From Mytilus trossulus (lineage: Eukaryota; Mollusca; Bivalvia; Mytilida; Mytilidae), in NCBI RefSeq assembly GCF_036588685.1, contig NC_086377.1, forward strand, positions 69,074,283-69,138,282: a DNA stretch of 64,000 nucleotides, given 5' to 3'. Under the pieces are notes generated by a model that saw only the letters and a list, made by a program, of their open reading frames with translations, ran no database searches and was not told the origin of the DNA. Both the position numbers and the translations under genes were made by a program. Position 1 is the first letter of the stretch; every line of letters starts with the position of its first letter. Of the stretch, positions 10,977-22,769 are shown piece by piece.

Positions 10977-12220
10977 AGTCCAATCTAAGGACAGCTCAAC
11001 AGCTGGCCCTTGATGGGCGTTACTATGTGTAACAGCTACGGGATGTGAGGTAGGATTGACCTAATGAATTATAGGACTATAACAAAAATGGGGAACATTT
11101 CTGTGTTAGTATCGGACATTTATTTTATATGTGACATTAGTTTTATATATCTTCATGGGAAGGAACAGTTGATTATGTATATGGAACTATGGATTTAAAG
11201 ACGAAAACACCTTGATTGAACAGTGTGTAATATATGGACAATTATATTCAGTGAAAAGACTGTTGGAAGTATATAGTTATAGTAATAAGAAATTTTAAAT
11301 GTTCGCCTCACATCCCATGTACAGTGTAAAATTCGTTGGAAGTAGATCAACCGACAGGACTTGGTATTACCAGCATGACCAATGTAAATATTAGTATAAG
11401 TAGTGTAGGAGTAAATTTGGTGATGGTAGGATTTGGACTATAGGTCAACTTTTAATGGTCATGTGTTGTTATCCCAATTTGGGAGTTATTGCCTTCTTTG
11501 TACATTTAGTCTTTCCTTGTCGGGTTGATGTCTTTAAAAGGGAAATAATCTATGTAGTAGTAGTTAATTGGAAATTTGAGTCGGTATTAATGAATTTGTC
11601 TTGAGGACAGTAGTTGATTTAAAAAAATTGTATTCTTTGATTGCAAGTTCTGCCATTTGGTTTAAACTTCTTTGCCTGTACGACAGTGTAACCCTAGAGC
11701 ATTGATTTGACATGCTATGGTCTTAAAGATCCCGGTCTTCTGTGCACTTGTGATAGCGTTGGTCAATTTGTTTCTTAATATGGTTTAATTCTGTTGTATT
11801 GCATTGCATGTTTCATATTAAATTTTTAAAATATTGATTTGATGTGACAGGCCCATGTTGAAAACATTTGGATAAGCCTATTGGTTATACAATATTTTAA
11901 TGAATACAACCTACTATTTACATAATGAACGTAGAGATGTTTTATTGTGATATTGGCCAATATGAAATTTAAGTTTCAAAAAGGGAACGATTTATGACCT
12001 TTTCAAAACGTCTTTTCCTTGTACTGAATTGGTGTATGTGATTATGCTTTCTGCATTAATGGTGCGCCTTAGTGAAAATGACTTCAGATTTCCTTCCGAT
12101 ACTAAAATATCTTTTTGCATGTTTTCAGCTTTCAGATTTGCGCCTCAAGGTAAATTTCTATGCTTTGCTGTGGGTTTGTTTTTCATATGCATGAATGATG
12201 TCACTGACCTTTTTCAGACA
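10977..12220 (+). other. Probable 3' UTR and downstream DNA
   Basis: After the stop at 10,976 there is a long stretch with no open frame of interest. An 'attaaat' motif near 11,818 could serve as a poly(A) signal. No repeat boundary was recognised. Confidence 0.35.
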
Positions 12221-12501
12221 TTAGTCGATATCACATCTTGTCCGATTGAATGCTGTACAGTCGTCATCTCCTATAAGTGTAATTACCGGGGTATCTTTAT
12301 TCTTGACGTCTTTGAATATTTCCAGAATCATGTCTGGTTCGATAGATTTGGCTGAGCCACACCAATTCTTACCACATTTATGTTTTGTTGGTAAACGTTT
12401 TTTTTTCAATTTTGCCACATCGCATTTTCTGCATCTCTTGTATCGAGCACTATAGCCAACAACTTTTCCCGTCTTTTTCACAATCATTGAAGCTGTTTCT
12501 A
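12221..12501 (-). pseudogene. Mutator-like transposase fragment
   Basis: On the minus strand a pyrimidine tract and 'gtag' near 12,502 precede an open frame. It reads KTGKVVGYSARYKRCRKCD, then KHKCGKNWCGSAKSIEPDM, and GDDDCTAFNRTRCDID before a stop at 12,221-12,223. The order (R-C-R-x-C-D, then H-x-C-x-K-N-W-x-G-S-(S/A)-K-x-(M/I)-E-P-D, then G-D-D-D) is typical of the Mutator-like transposase domain proteins widespread in molluscs and annelids. In that family the D-D residues near the end are probably catalytic. Only about 90 residues remain, so it is a non-functional fragment. Confidence 0.65.
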
Positions 12502-12798
12502 CAAAAAAAAGTTTTCAATAGGATATTTTTTTTTATGTAACTGGATTTCATTTATTATTTGTTACACCCACTTTTGTTTATTTTACACAATTGTACTCTC
12601 CATAAAAATAGTTGATACCAAGAGTATTTTTAATGTATTTTCATAACCCTGTTCATTTTTATACGCATATTTTTTTCTACTGGTGGAAAAATATTCTTTT
12701 TTACCTTTCTGCAATTTTCAATTTTGTTTTGCCAACAATCATAACAAAATTTTACATGCTACAATTTTTCTTATTTACAAAAAAAATGGAAAAAAAAG

Positions 12799-12965
12799 AT
12801 GTGGTATGATTGCACATGCGACATTTCTCCACAAGAGCCCAACACGACATAGAAATCAACAATTATAGGACACTGCAACAATGAGCAAAGTCAATTGTCA
12901 AAGGCCCCGAAGTGACAAATAAATCAATTCAGAGTGAAACTAGAAAACTTACGGACTCATTCATA
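12799..12965 (+). repeat. Foldback-arm repeat fragment
   Basis: Starts 'gatgtggtatgattgc' and runs through 'caacaatgagcaaagtc' and 'aaaggccccgaagtgac'. It is the same arm as the foldback at 21,843-22,620 and the single copy at 62,127-62,345, but diverged. Confidence 0.7.
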
Positions 12966-13719
12966 AACAAGAATGTGTCCATAGTAAAAAAAATGTTAAC
13001 ATTGATGAATGTCATGAATCTTTTTCCTCTATATTGCAACTTTTAAATTATTGCATTGTCAATATGTCTCAAACGTGATTTATTCCTACAATGTAATTTT
13101 TATTATAAAGTATGCGTTTTCATCTTTTTATAGTTGTAATCTCAGCGTTCAGATTATTATTTTCATATTTCACGATCAAATGTTTAAATAATTCTTTACA
13201 TTTCTTTTTTAAAACCACCTGTTTGTCATTAAAAGGCGAAACTTGAAACTCTAATTTTTGTACATCATGTAACTCATTTTTGTAAACCTCTAATCTCCCA
13301 CCTGTATAGAATACAGACTATTCTTTGGCACTCTGATTTAAGCATGGCCTCTTTTCTAACTGAACACGCCAACAAATAAAAGGTCATATGCATGTTTACA
13401 TTTCTCAACATTGATTAAAAAATCATAAGATAGGTAACTGTCTCTATAACAGTATATATTTTAAGCTTTGTTGAGCAATTGTTGTTTTTTTGCTACATCT
13501 TAAATGGCTAATTCTAGTCTTTGGGCCATGCAGAATAAATAAGGTAATAAGGGCTGGTTATTCCTGACGAAGAAGTGTGGCAATCCCAGATTTTTAACCT
13601 ACCATGACGCGGGCACCATCACATTAAACTGCAATCAATTTCTTAGAAAAATTTTCCACTGAATTTAAAGGTTTGGGAAACTGGATAATTTGTAATTCTT
13701 TCTGTATGAGCCCTCACAA
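12966..13719. other. Non-coding stretch
   Basis: T-rich DNA with no supported exon or repeat boundary. Confidence 0.4.
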
Positions 13720-14245
13720 CGCTGGAAACACCGATAAATTGTGTTTGAATTTTTCACTTTCGATCTTTTATATCTGGGCGTCACTGGTGAGTCTTGTGTG
13801 GACTATGCGCGTTTTTGACGTTTTGAATTTTAAACTTGATGCTTTTTTTTTCTTTTATTCACGTGTTTCTTTGTCAAATACGTTCTCCTATTTATTTGTA
13901 TTGTAATATAAAGCTGTTATTGCAATGTTATATTTTAACATTGACATTATAGTGCAAGGATTGGCAAGCCTCAAAACCAGGTTCAACCCAACATAGGAAA
14001 ATGTCCTGTACCAAGTTTGGAATATGGCCATTGTTGTATTATTATTCGTTTCTGTGTGTATAACATTTTTACGTTGCGTAGTTTGTTTTCTCTTACTTTT
14101 GAGTGTAAATTCGCATTGCGATCAGACGTGGCACGGTACTTGTCTATCCCAAAATCATGAATTTGTTTGTTTTGATGTTTTATTTGTTATCCTCGTGAAA
14201 ATTTGTCTGATGCTTGGTCCTTTTCTGTGTGTGTTACATTTAAGT
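13720..14245 (+). repeat. Dispersed repeat family C, copy 1
   Basis: Shares ordered blocks with 21,150-21,680 (plus) and 48,985-49,640 (minus): 'cactttcgatcttttatatc', 'aaaaccaggttcaaccca', 'tgtcctgtaccaagt', 'gacgtggcacggtacttgtc'. The 152-residue open frame through it is not conserved in the other copies and is rejected as a gene. The family's class is unknown to me and no terminal repeats are obvious. Confidence 0.75.
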
Positions 14246-14562
14246 GTTGTTTTACCACACATTAAGGTTCAGGATTCAAATAAATATTTTGAAACTTTTC
14301 CAAAGAAAATGGAGTGGAGAAAGGTAAAGTTCAATCTCAAGGTGTTCCGATCACGTCACCATGCGCAAGACCGGAAACCTCACTTCGATTATACAATTCA
14401 ACCAAACAAGACCTGCTTGATATCTTACAACGAAGTGACTGACTATACACAGCAGGGGCACAAGTTAATTTTAAAATCTTAAGTAAAACCTTTGTTGTCT
14501 GGGGTAAAAATTAGGGTGTGTTGTGTATATATCAGATACACAATATTTGTTTGTTGCCTTAA

Positions 14563-14850
14563 ATTGATTGATTGTTGGTTGCTTAACGTCCAGTGGCAAA
14601 CGTTTCATGCATATACAGGACGAAAACAAGTTCACAATAAATACAATAGGTAGGTTGTTACAATATAGGCCATATTGGATGATGGTCGGAGAAAATTGGA
14701 CTACCACCGGAATAGGAGGTTTTAATGGATAGGGACAGAAATTTTGCCTTGCAACAGGCCAACTTCGGACCACTCAAAGAGTTGTTGCAAGGGTTTTTTA
14801 AGCACTAAGAGCATGGCATTCTCTTTACACGAGGCATATGAAGATATCCC
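14563..14850 (-). repeat. SINE-like repeat, copy B, with LINE-type tail
   Basis: On the minus strand the 3' end reads 'gacgttaagcaaccaacaat' followed by (TCAA)n, nearly the tail of the LINE at 46,900. The body matches copy C (51,985-52,405) and, further 5', copy A. The 5' end is replaced by a run of about 18 C near 14,850. Confidence 0.65.
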
Positions 14851-15950
14851 CCCCCCCCCCCCCCCAAACAAAAATGAAATAGAACCAAGGGCCATCTTTC
14901 CCCTCAGAACTATTCAGCTCTTTGATTACATCTTAATATTTTATGATGTGTTTAAATAAGTAGTTTTTGTTGAAAACTCCATTAGAAATTTGAATTGAGA
15001 TCAGTTTTGGAATAAGGGAAAGAGGGATGTGGTTGGTTCATCTGTATCCATTGACTCAGCTTATAGGCTATTTACTGGCTCATGTTAACATAAGTTGACA
15101 GGTGAACTTGGTTTGACGGATCCAGATAGATGGTTATGGCTTTTAGATTGACAAGGCTCTTGTTGCGTTGAAGAATAAGACAACACCAATTGACGTACTG
15201 CTAGTGTATTAAACTCCGCAAACATTTTTATCTTTTTCTGGTGTTTTCCTTATTCGTTGGTTGTCTCTCTTTTCTTTCAATTTTTTCCCTCCATTATAGA
15301 CTGAAAGAATGCTAATCTTTCCTCCTTCTCTGTGTCTCTAAAAATATAAAAATTGCAGCTCGCTCCTCTTTGTTTGCTGTTTCTCCAATCTTCTCTGATC
15401 TCATATCTTTAATAAGCATGCCAAGCTCTTTGCTTTAACGTCTCTAAGGAAATCATTTCTCTCTGCTTCAGTTGCTGTTTCTTCTATTTGTTAGTTGTTT
15501 CAAGTGTTATCTTATGCAATGCCTCTTCTTCAGATTCGCTGCAAGCAGCGTGCAATACAGACAGGATAAATCCGCTGAGATTACGTTCAAAATTCACCTA
15601 ATCCATTTCTGAAAATGGAACAAAATTATAAAGACCAGGTTGATGACAGCAAAAAGCTAACTCTTAATTATTGCCTTAATATTTGCGAAGCTCAACTCTT
15701 TAACTCTTAGTTGTTTCTTGAATACTTGTTAAGCTTAAATTTTAGTTATTGACTAAACATATGTAAGCTTAACTCTTTTATGCGTAAAATTTTGATTCAA
15801 ACCTGTTATGTAGACATTTACTTTAATACTTCTTTCATCTGTGTTGCTGTCAAGACATCATTCCCTTGGTTAATGTATCTCCTTATGCTTGATTTCAGCG
15901 TTGCTGCTTCTAATACAATTGTCAATACATATTACTAAATATTCTCGACC
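14851..15950. other. Non-coding stretch
   Basis: T/C-rich DNA (15,230-15,560) with no exon. 'taactctta' and 'aagctcaactc' motifs recur loosely at 15,650-15,780. Confidence 0.4.
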
Positions 15951-16335
15951 AAATGACCGATTTAAGGTAACATCATATATAATTATCAAAAAATGTCAAA
16001 TTTACGGTAAAATGTGAAAAATTTATAAAAAAAAAAGTAAAAATCTGAATGAAAATAAAAAAAAGTTGTCAAAATTACTGAGGAAATGTTGCCATTTTTA
16101 AATAAAACAGTGGTTGTCTTAAGTGTACTTCTAATACAATTGTCAATTTATTTAAGAAAATTTCTCGATTAAATGACTGATTTAAGGTAACATCATATAC
16201 AATTATCAAAAAATGTCAAATTTACAATTAAATGTGAAAATTTTTATTAGAAAATTTCTCGATCAAATAACTGACTTAAGGTTACATCATTTACAATTAT
16301 CAAAAAATGTCAAATTTACAGTAAAATACGAGAAT
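15951..16335 (+). repeat. AT-rich tandem repeat, about three units
   Basis: Three diverged units contain 'gatttaaggtaacatcata', 'caattatcaaaaaatgtcaa' and 'atttacagtaaaat'. The same family occurs at 33,919-34,205, directly after the 3' LTR of the BEL element. In both places it sits next to retroelement sequence. Confidence 0.75.
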
Positions 16336-17497
16336 TTATCTCCTTTTTTCCAGATTGTTTTTTAGCAGGTGGTATTGTAGGAACTTCTAATTCAGTGTGA
16401 TCTACATTTTCATCCTGATCTGTGTTGTCAACAGCTGCTATATTGACATTCTCATGTTGCTGTCTAGATTCATCATGGTCATGTTCATCAACAGTCTGAA
16501 AATTTTGTGGACAGTCTAACATTTTGTGACCACTTTCCTTGCATGTTTTGCACACCCAGTCATTGGGACATTGGAATAACATATGGCCAGGTTTAAGGCA
16601 TTTGTGACATGTTCTCTCTTCTCTTTCACTATTGTTGTTATTTTGGAATTCTGGTTGACCAGCATGGAAAATTCTCCCAAAATATCTTCCAATAGGCAGA
16701 TTTCTGGGGATTGGTTTGTCTAGAGTCTAGCTAATAACAAGCCTATCTCCTGTTTCACAAGCTGTCATTCTACCATCTACTCTTAGATACTCTCGAAATA
16801 AACCTTGTATTTCACAGCCTTGAAGGGTTAGGGCTCGGTGTATTTGCCCATCATCCGCAGAAAGTGGAATGTTTTTCACCTGTATGCGCATTGTGTCTTT
16901 TTGTAGCGTTGATGGGTTGTGAGGGTTTTGTGAGTGAAGGGGTACTTGCCTGCCACGTAAGTTTAACCCCTGTACCAACAAAGACAGTCTGTCACCCTCA
17001 TTGTCCATATAAATACGCCACATCTCTCTGATTCTCTGTATTCCCTTTATACACTGTTTAGGGACTTTGGCACTAATAGATTTGAAGATTTCAACATTAG
17101 TTAGCCATTGCGCCCGAGGAGGTTTTTCCGAGCCATGCACATCTTGATCTTTTAGAAAAATTGGCTTAACAAGATCACTAGGGTCACTTGATTCCTTTGG
17201 TTTACTATATTGACTGATGTTTTCAATGTTAGTTTGTTCGGATAGTGTGTTAACTTGACTTAAGTGTGTATCTGAAATTACTTCGGCGTAGGTCGCCATT
17301 TTTTCTGTGTTTACATTTTGATGAGCTGTCGATTCTTTGTTATCAATAAACGGTTCTATACATTGTAGACCTTCTAAAAGCCTCAGAAAGCGATCCTGGG
17401 TCATTTTCTTACACAATGCTTCCACTTCTGCATTCATTTTAGGTTTCGAAACAACGATTTTTATCACTTTTTGACTTTTTTTTATACGTCTTGACAT
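16316..17497 (-). pseudogene. Retroelement ORF1/gag-like gene with one stop
   Basis: The best start is ATG at 17,497 (MSRRIKKSQKVIK). A single frame runs about 390 residues to a stop near 16,316, broken once by TAG at 16,727-16,729. The N-terminus is basic, followed by a variable Ser/Asn-rich linker. Next comes a folded region (AQWLTNVEIFKSISAKVP ... IQVKNIPLSADDGQIHRALT) with RRM-like spacing. After the stop come two CCHC zinc knuckles, CHKCLKPGHMLFQC and CKTCKESGHKMLDC, and an acidic tail. This layout is typical of ORF1 or gag-like proteins, which bind the element's own RNA. No reverse transcriptase follows downstream; AT-rich tandem repeats do. It may be a stranded ORF1 or a domesticated copy with a recent nonsense mutation. 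Confidence 0.6.
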
Positions 17498-17668
17498 ATC
17501 AGGGGACAACACTCTGATTCCAATTCAAATCCTCCTTGTTCAAGTTCATCAACTGTTGACATTGAAGAGGAAGTAACAGGTAACTCATTTATATTTAAAA
17601 AAACCAAACAGATTTGTTAGGTGAATGCTGAATTTCTAAAAATTTGAACAAAAATTATAATTCATATC

Positions 17669-18155
17669 TTTTTTAGTTCACCTGACCTAAAAGCTCTACT
17701 TCATAGGACGTACCATTAGGGAAATACATACAAATGTTTTCTTTTGGAGAACCACTGGATGGAATGAAACCAAACATGGCTTGAATGATCCTTATGAGGT
17801 GCTTACCAAGTATTATTACTTTGTAGCCGAGTCATTATTAAAGACGGCTGCCAGTGGGGGACTTAGTTTAACATAGGCATCTATGGGAAATACAAACAGA
17901 TGTCTTCTTCAGGAGAAAAACTGAATGGAATGAAACCAAACAAGGCATGAATGATTCTTATGAGGTTCTGACCAAGTGTTGTTACTTTGTAGCCAATCTA
18001 TCATCCAAGATGGCTGCCAGTGGGGGATTTAGTTTAACATAGTACCCTATGGGAAATACATACAAATGTCTTCTTTAAGAGACTGACTTAATGGAATGAA
18101 ACCACACATGGCTTGAATGATCCTGATGAGGTGCTGACCGAGTTTTGTTACTGTC
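17669..18155 (+). repeat. Tandem array, ~165-bp unit, array 1
   Basis: About three units carry 'ttatgaggtgctgacc', 'ttgttactttgtagcc', 'atggctgccagtggggga' and 'gggaaatacatacaaatg'. The array starts near 'agttcacctgacctaaaag', comparable with 'agctcacctaagtgagc' at the head of array 2 (34,713-35,375). It is cut at its 3' end by a foldback-arm fragment at about 18,155. Confidence 0.85.
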
Positions 18156-18220
18156 ATTTGGGCTCTTGTGAAGAGTTGTCTCATTAGCAATTACACCACA
18201 TCTTTTTTATATTTTATTGT
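18155..18220 (-). repeat. Foldback-arm fragment
   Basis: Contains 'ctcttgtgaagagttgtctc' and 'caattacaccacatc', the outer end of the right arm of 21,843-22,620. It abuts the tandem array without a gap. Confidence 0.7.
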
Positions 18221-18366
18221 ATATCAAAGGTAATAGTATTATACCAATGTTTAAATAATTAACAGTCAATGTTCTTGTTTAATTATATTCAGGTAGGTAC
18301 TATACAAGTGACATAATTTATATACTCCGGAAATTTGGTTTGGTGTAAAACAATATATACAATATA

Positions 18367-19143
18367 CTGTGAAAGTACTTTTATTCGTGGAGTACCAATT
18401 TTCGTGGTTTTCGTGGATGGCTTTATCCACGAATTTAAGTGTCCAACGAAATAAAACAACCATTGTCCAAGTCAAGACATAGAATGATCCTCATGTACGT
18501 TTGACTACTGATATGATCTAGAGAATATCGCCAAATTTGAGAATACTTTAACGGCAGTTACAGAACTACAACTGCATGCAGAATTATACCCATAACCAAA
18601 ACTACAACTTTTGATCTTTAAATTCTCATAAAAATATTTTTGATTGATGAAAGCAGATACATATAATACGTTATATATATGTCTCTGATGAAAGTCAGTT
18701 TTTCTGTTATTTATATGCTAGTATGATAAAGTGTTCATTTTATATCCTTATAGTTCTGGTACATATGGGAAATAATAATTTCATGCTGGGCTCTTGATTT
18801 TAATAAGAACTATTTGACAATTCAAGGTACGTTTACAGCATTTGTTTATATTATTGTTTTCTTTGGGTGACATGTTTATGGCCTAATCAACACCTTTGAT
18901 GGTCTTTAATCTGTTGATGCTTTAGCATGGGTTAATTAGTGTTATCACTACAATTTACAAGGGTCAATGTTTACTTTGCAATTTCCTTCATTCCAGACTA
19001 TTTTAAACCTCCGTTTCTAAAGGCTTTAATTTTTCAATTATTTTTTTTAGAAAACTAAAACCCACGAATTTAAAAACCCACGAACATGTTAATATTGCGC
19101 AAACCACGAAAATTAATACCCACGAATTAAAGTACTTTCACAG
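18367..19143. mobile_element. TA-target MITE (Tc1/mariner-type), 777 bp
   Basis: The left end 'ctgtgaaagtacttttattc' and the right end, read on the other strand as 'ctgtgaaagtactttaattc', form matching inverted repeats. 'cgtgg' motifs continue inward on both sides. TA flanks both ends (18,365-18,366 and 19,144-19,145), the target of Tc1/mariner elements. There is no transposase inside. The element stops 20 bp before the KDZ-type exon. Confidence 0.75.
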
Positions 19144-19163
19144 TACCTATTTTTTTCCTTCAG

Positions 19164-19396
19164 CATATTCAAAAGCTAAATTCAAGCGCCTTGAAATCTG
19201 GGAAGGGTTAAGAAGTCAGTTATTGGAGGTCTATGTCTCTCATGAAGAACCGTGTAATTCCATATGTAATTTTTGTGGTGTGGAATCTATTGGTTTGTAC
19301 AGATGTCTTGACTGTGCAATGTGGATAACAACATGTCAGTCCTGTATGACAAAAAGTCATTCCTTTCCACATCTACATACAATTGAGAAGTGGATG
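19164..19396 (+). CDS. Exon for KDZ-transposase-type cysteine cluster
   Basis: The exon is bounded by acceptor 'ttccttcag' (to 19,163) and donor 'gatg|gttagt' (GT at 19,397). It reads FKRLEIWEGLRSQLLEVYVSH and then the zinc-binding run CNFC, YRCLDC, CQSC, then H-x-F-P-H-L-H-x-I-E-K-W. This order (two C-x2-C pairs, R-C-x-D-C, C-x2-C, then His-rich and Ile-Glu-x-Trp) matches the CxC-type cluster that precedes the catalytic region of KDZ (Kyakuja-Dileera-Zisupton) transposases. No catalytic exon is visible within the next few kilobases. The exon has no stop or frameshift, so a remaining multi-exon gene or a domesticated KDZ copy is possible. Confidence 0.65.
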
Positions 19397-20930
19397 GTTA
19401 GTATTAATATAGAGTACTTCAACTACATCATAGTCCAGTGTTCCCATTGCATTTGCTTTTTTTTTAATAATTTATGTATAACCTTTGTTGAAACACTTGA
19501 TTATTTTTATTTCTAAAAAATATTATTTTTGATGCAAATTATTTACACTAAAACCTTTATTAAGATAAAAAGTTATAATAATATTGTAACCTTCATAAAA
19601 ATTTATGAATTGATTCTGGTGTCCTCAAGGTTATGTTTTTTTCAGATTTTCAGATGGTGGTTTATGGCCTGCTCTTGAGTCCATATTTTGGAGAGGGTCC
19701 ATTTTAATTTTTTTGGCCTTTTATGTTGCCAGCTGTTTTTGCTCAGCACTACCTCCTCTCCACACCTCTGCTGCTTTTCTAAGGTATTCGCTACCAGTCA
19801 TGTTATCTTAAAAAAAAGTATTCTTAATTCCTGAAAATTTATTTCTCATATCATAAATCATGCAACAAAATAAATATTATAGTTTTCGACAAAGTAAACA
19901 GCTGCTTTTAAAAAAGATTAAATGATAGTTAAAATACTACTGTGTTTTATAATTGATACAAATAATGATGGACCAAATAAGGTGATTGATCTTTATCACA
20001 AGACTGCTATTTTCAGTATATTTTTTCTTTATTCTAAAATTTTCATTGAAGAGAACTTGTTTTTTTTATGTGAACTTATTAAAACAGGGACAACATTAAG
20101 GAGTGATTGTACTTAGTCTGTTAGTTCAGACGTTAGTATATGTATATATAATAAAAACATATTGTTAAGATGTTTACCTCTTGGGATATCCCCAGTTACA
20201 ATATTGTAAGCTGAGGGCCCCTCTAAGTTGCTGTTTTCTTTTTAGAGTAATATATAGTACCCACAGATCTTTCTCTAGCATTTTTATTTCCAATCCACAT
20301 CTATAGGTTAAAATTGAATAAAAATTATGTTGGCTACTTTACAAATTTGATTAATAAAAATAAACTGTATATATATAATATATAATGACTCTAAATAACA
20401 GTCCAACAATGTTAGATCTGTAAATTTGCGTTAGCTTTCGCCTGTTAAATGGCCCAAATGCTAACAGTTTTTTCAAAATGTTATTTTAACGTGCCAATTT
20501 GAATTTATTTTGAAATAAATTATAATGTACCAAGGAACTCTTTTATTTCTACTATATATATATATATATATATATATTACTGGTAAATTTAAAAAATGAT
20601 TTAATACAGGTGTATTTTAGATAATTTCTGGATAATTTTTCGGTTGACTTCATTAGTTTTGGTCATTAAAATGTTCACCAATAAACTGCGACTTCACTTC
20701 AAAAGGTTTTATGGTCATCGCCATTCACTGATCTACAGTTACTGAGTGTATGCTTCTCATGACAGAGAATCTTAATTTCTCCTTATCTTGACCTTTCAAA
20801 AGTAACAAAGCAGATTTCTTGCAAGAGGCAGAAATTTCTTTCCAAAACATTAGCAGAAGCCTGTTGTTCAGTAGATGTCATTTATTGGTGTGGTTCATAG
20901 GTGTTTCTTGTTTTCAATATAGATAAGACT
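19397..20930. other. Presumed intron/intergenic, AT-rich
   Basis: No exon supported. Includes a (TA)n microsatellite at about 20,552-20,577 and low-complexity AT-rich DNA. Confidence 0.45.
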
Positions 20931-20934
20931 AGTT

Positions 20935-21112
20935 TTCGTGTTTGAATCATTTTACACTGGACATTCTTGGGTTCTTTCTAGCTTGCTGTTCGATGTGAGC
21001 CAAGGCTCCATGTTGAAGGTCGTACACTGACCTATAGTTACTTTAAATACATTGTGACTTGGATTGAGAGTCGTCTCACTGGCACTCATACCACATCTGT
21101 TTATTTATAATG
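20935..21112 (-). repeat. Foldback-arm repeat fragment
   Basis: Contains 'tagcttgctgttcgatgtga', 'gccaaggctccatgttgaag' and 'ctcactggcactcataccac', the reverse complement of the left arm at 21,843. Confidence 0.8.
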
Positions 21113-21149
21113 ATCACCTGATTCACCACTTGTTTTAAAGGGTCTGTGT

Positions 21150-21685
21150 TTACCTTGACTCTATCAATTGAACAATCCAATTTCTCCGCCATTCCTTTAA
21201 TTTTTGGAATGCACAGTTTACCGGTGGATCGCATACCATTTTCCCACTCCAGTGTTAGAGTATTTTGTAGTCCTGTAATATTATGTTGTCATTTCAATAT
21301 TATATTTAACTTTGCCATTAAAGTGCGAGATTTGGCATGCCATAAAACCAGGTTTAACCCACCACTTGTATTCCCCTTTAAAAGTGTCCTGTACCAAGTC
21401 AGGAAGATGGTCATTGTTATATTATTGTTCGTTTCTCTGTGTGTTGCATTTTAACGTTGAGTCGTTTGTGTTTTCTCTTATTTTTGAGATATTGAGATAA
21501 GACGTGGCACGGTACTTGTCTATCCCAAATTCATGTATTTGGTTTTCATGTTATATTTGTTATTCTCTTCTTATGTTTAATGTGTTTCGCTCGGTTTTGT
21601 TTTGTTACCCCGATTTTGTTTTTTGTCCATGGATTTATGAGTTTTGAACAGCGGTATACTACTGTTGCCTTTATTTTGCTCCTCT
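21150..21685 (+). repeat. Dispersed repeat family C, copy 2
   Basis: Matches 48,985-49,640 (opposite strand) and more loosely 13,720-14,245. Ends with 'gttttgaacagcggtatact' and 'actgttgccttta', also present at the far end of the third copy. The two open frames inside are not conserved. Confidence 0.8.
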
Positions 21686-21842
21686 GGAGATAAATCCACT
21701 CTTCTTTTCTGCTGCTCAAAGAAAATTACATTATGTCTAATGATTGATAATTTAGTCTTAGATGCATGATTTTTTTATTAGTTGTTATTAGCTTTGAACT
21801 AGCTGTCAGTAACAGCAAGTACTCTCAAATCTATACTAATAG

Positions 21843-22620
21843 ATATAGGAAGATGTGGTGTGAGTGCCAATGAGACAACTGTCCATCCAAATAACAATTT
21901 AAAAATTCAACCATTATAGGTTAAAGTACGGCCTTCAACACGGAGCCTTGGCTCACACCGAACAACAAGCTATAAAGGGCCCCAAAATTACTAGTGTAAA
22001 ACCATTCAAACGGGAAAACCAACGGTCTAATCTATATAAACAAAACGAGAAACGAGAAACACGTATATATTACATAAACAAACGACAACTACTGTACATC
22101 AGATTCCTGACTTAGGACAGGTGCAAATATACTATTAGTCTTTTTGTCGTTAGGATGTATATACGCTGAGCCACTCTGTTTTTATAAGATGTATTTGTAT
22201 TTGTATCGATCTGATGAGTTAAGCCCTTTTCAACCGATTTTTATAGATTGTTCCTATGTTATACCACTGTCCGGGGTAAGGGGAGGGTAGGGATCCCGCT
22301 AACATGTTTAACACCGCCACATTATGTATGTATGTGCCTGTCCCAAGTCAGGCGCCTGTAATTCAGTGGTTGTTGTTTGTTGCTGTGTTATATATTTGTT
22401 TTTCATTCATTTGTTTGTACATTAATAAGGCCGTTAGTATTCTCGTTTGAATTGTTGTACATTTGTCATTTCGGGACTTTTATAGCGCACTATGCGGTAT
22501 GGACTTTGCTCATTGTAGAAGGCCGTACGGTGACCTAATGTTGTTAATTTTTGTGTCATTAGGTCTCTTGTGAAGAGTTGTCTCATTGGCAATTACACCA
22601 AATCTATTTTTTTTATATTG
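21843..22620. mobile_element. Foldback element with ~290-bp arms
   Basis: The left arm runs from 'gatgtggtgtgagtgccaat' to 'cctgacttaggacaggtgc' (about 22,130). The right arm, read on the minus strand, starts 'gatttggtgtaattgccaat' and ends 'cctgacttgggacaggcac' (about 22,335). Between them lies a ~200-bp centre with 'gttataccactgtccggggt'. Single arms recur at 12,799, 18,155, 20,935, 28,928, 55,432 and 62,127, and the centre recurs at 47,575-47,690. No coding sequence. Confidence 0.7.
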
Positions 22621-22769
22621 TACTATAATTCATCATGCGGAACTCACATACCAAAAATTAGCCCAATAATATCTATAGAGGTTTTGAAAAATACTCTGTA
22701 CAATTGTTTGATGTGGAATGACAGAGTGAGGGACAAGGGTAACACTATATTTATGGCCTGACCACTTAA

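Noticed and set aside
13673-13906. Possible transmembrane small protein
   Set aside because: T-rich stretch overlapping repeat family C, no conservation between copies.
14024-14482. 152-residue plus-strand open frame
   Set aside because: It lies in dispersed repeat family C. The other two copies do not keep the frame.
20552-20577. (TA)n run as a possible element boundary
   Set aside because: A plain microsatellite with no inverted repeats or duplications around it.
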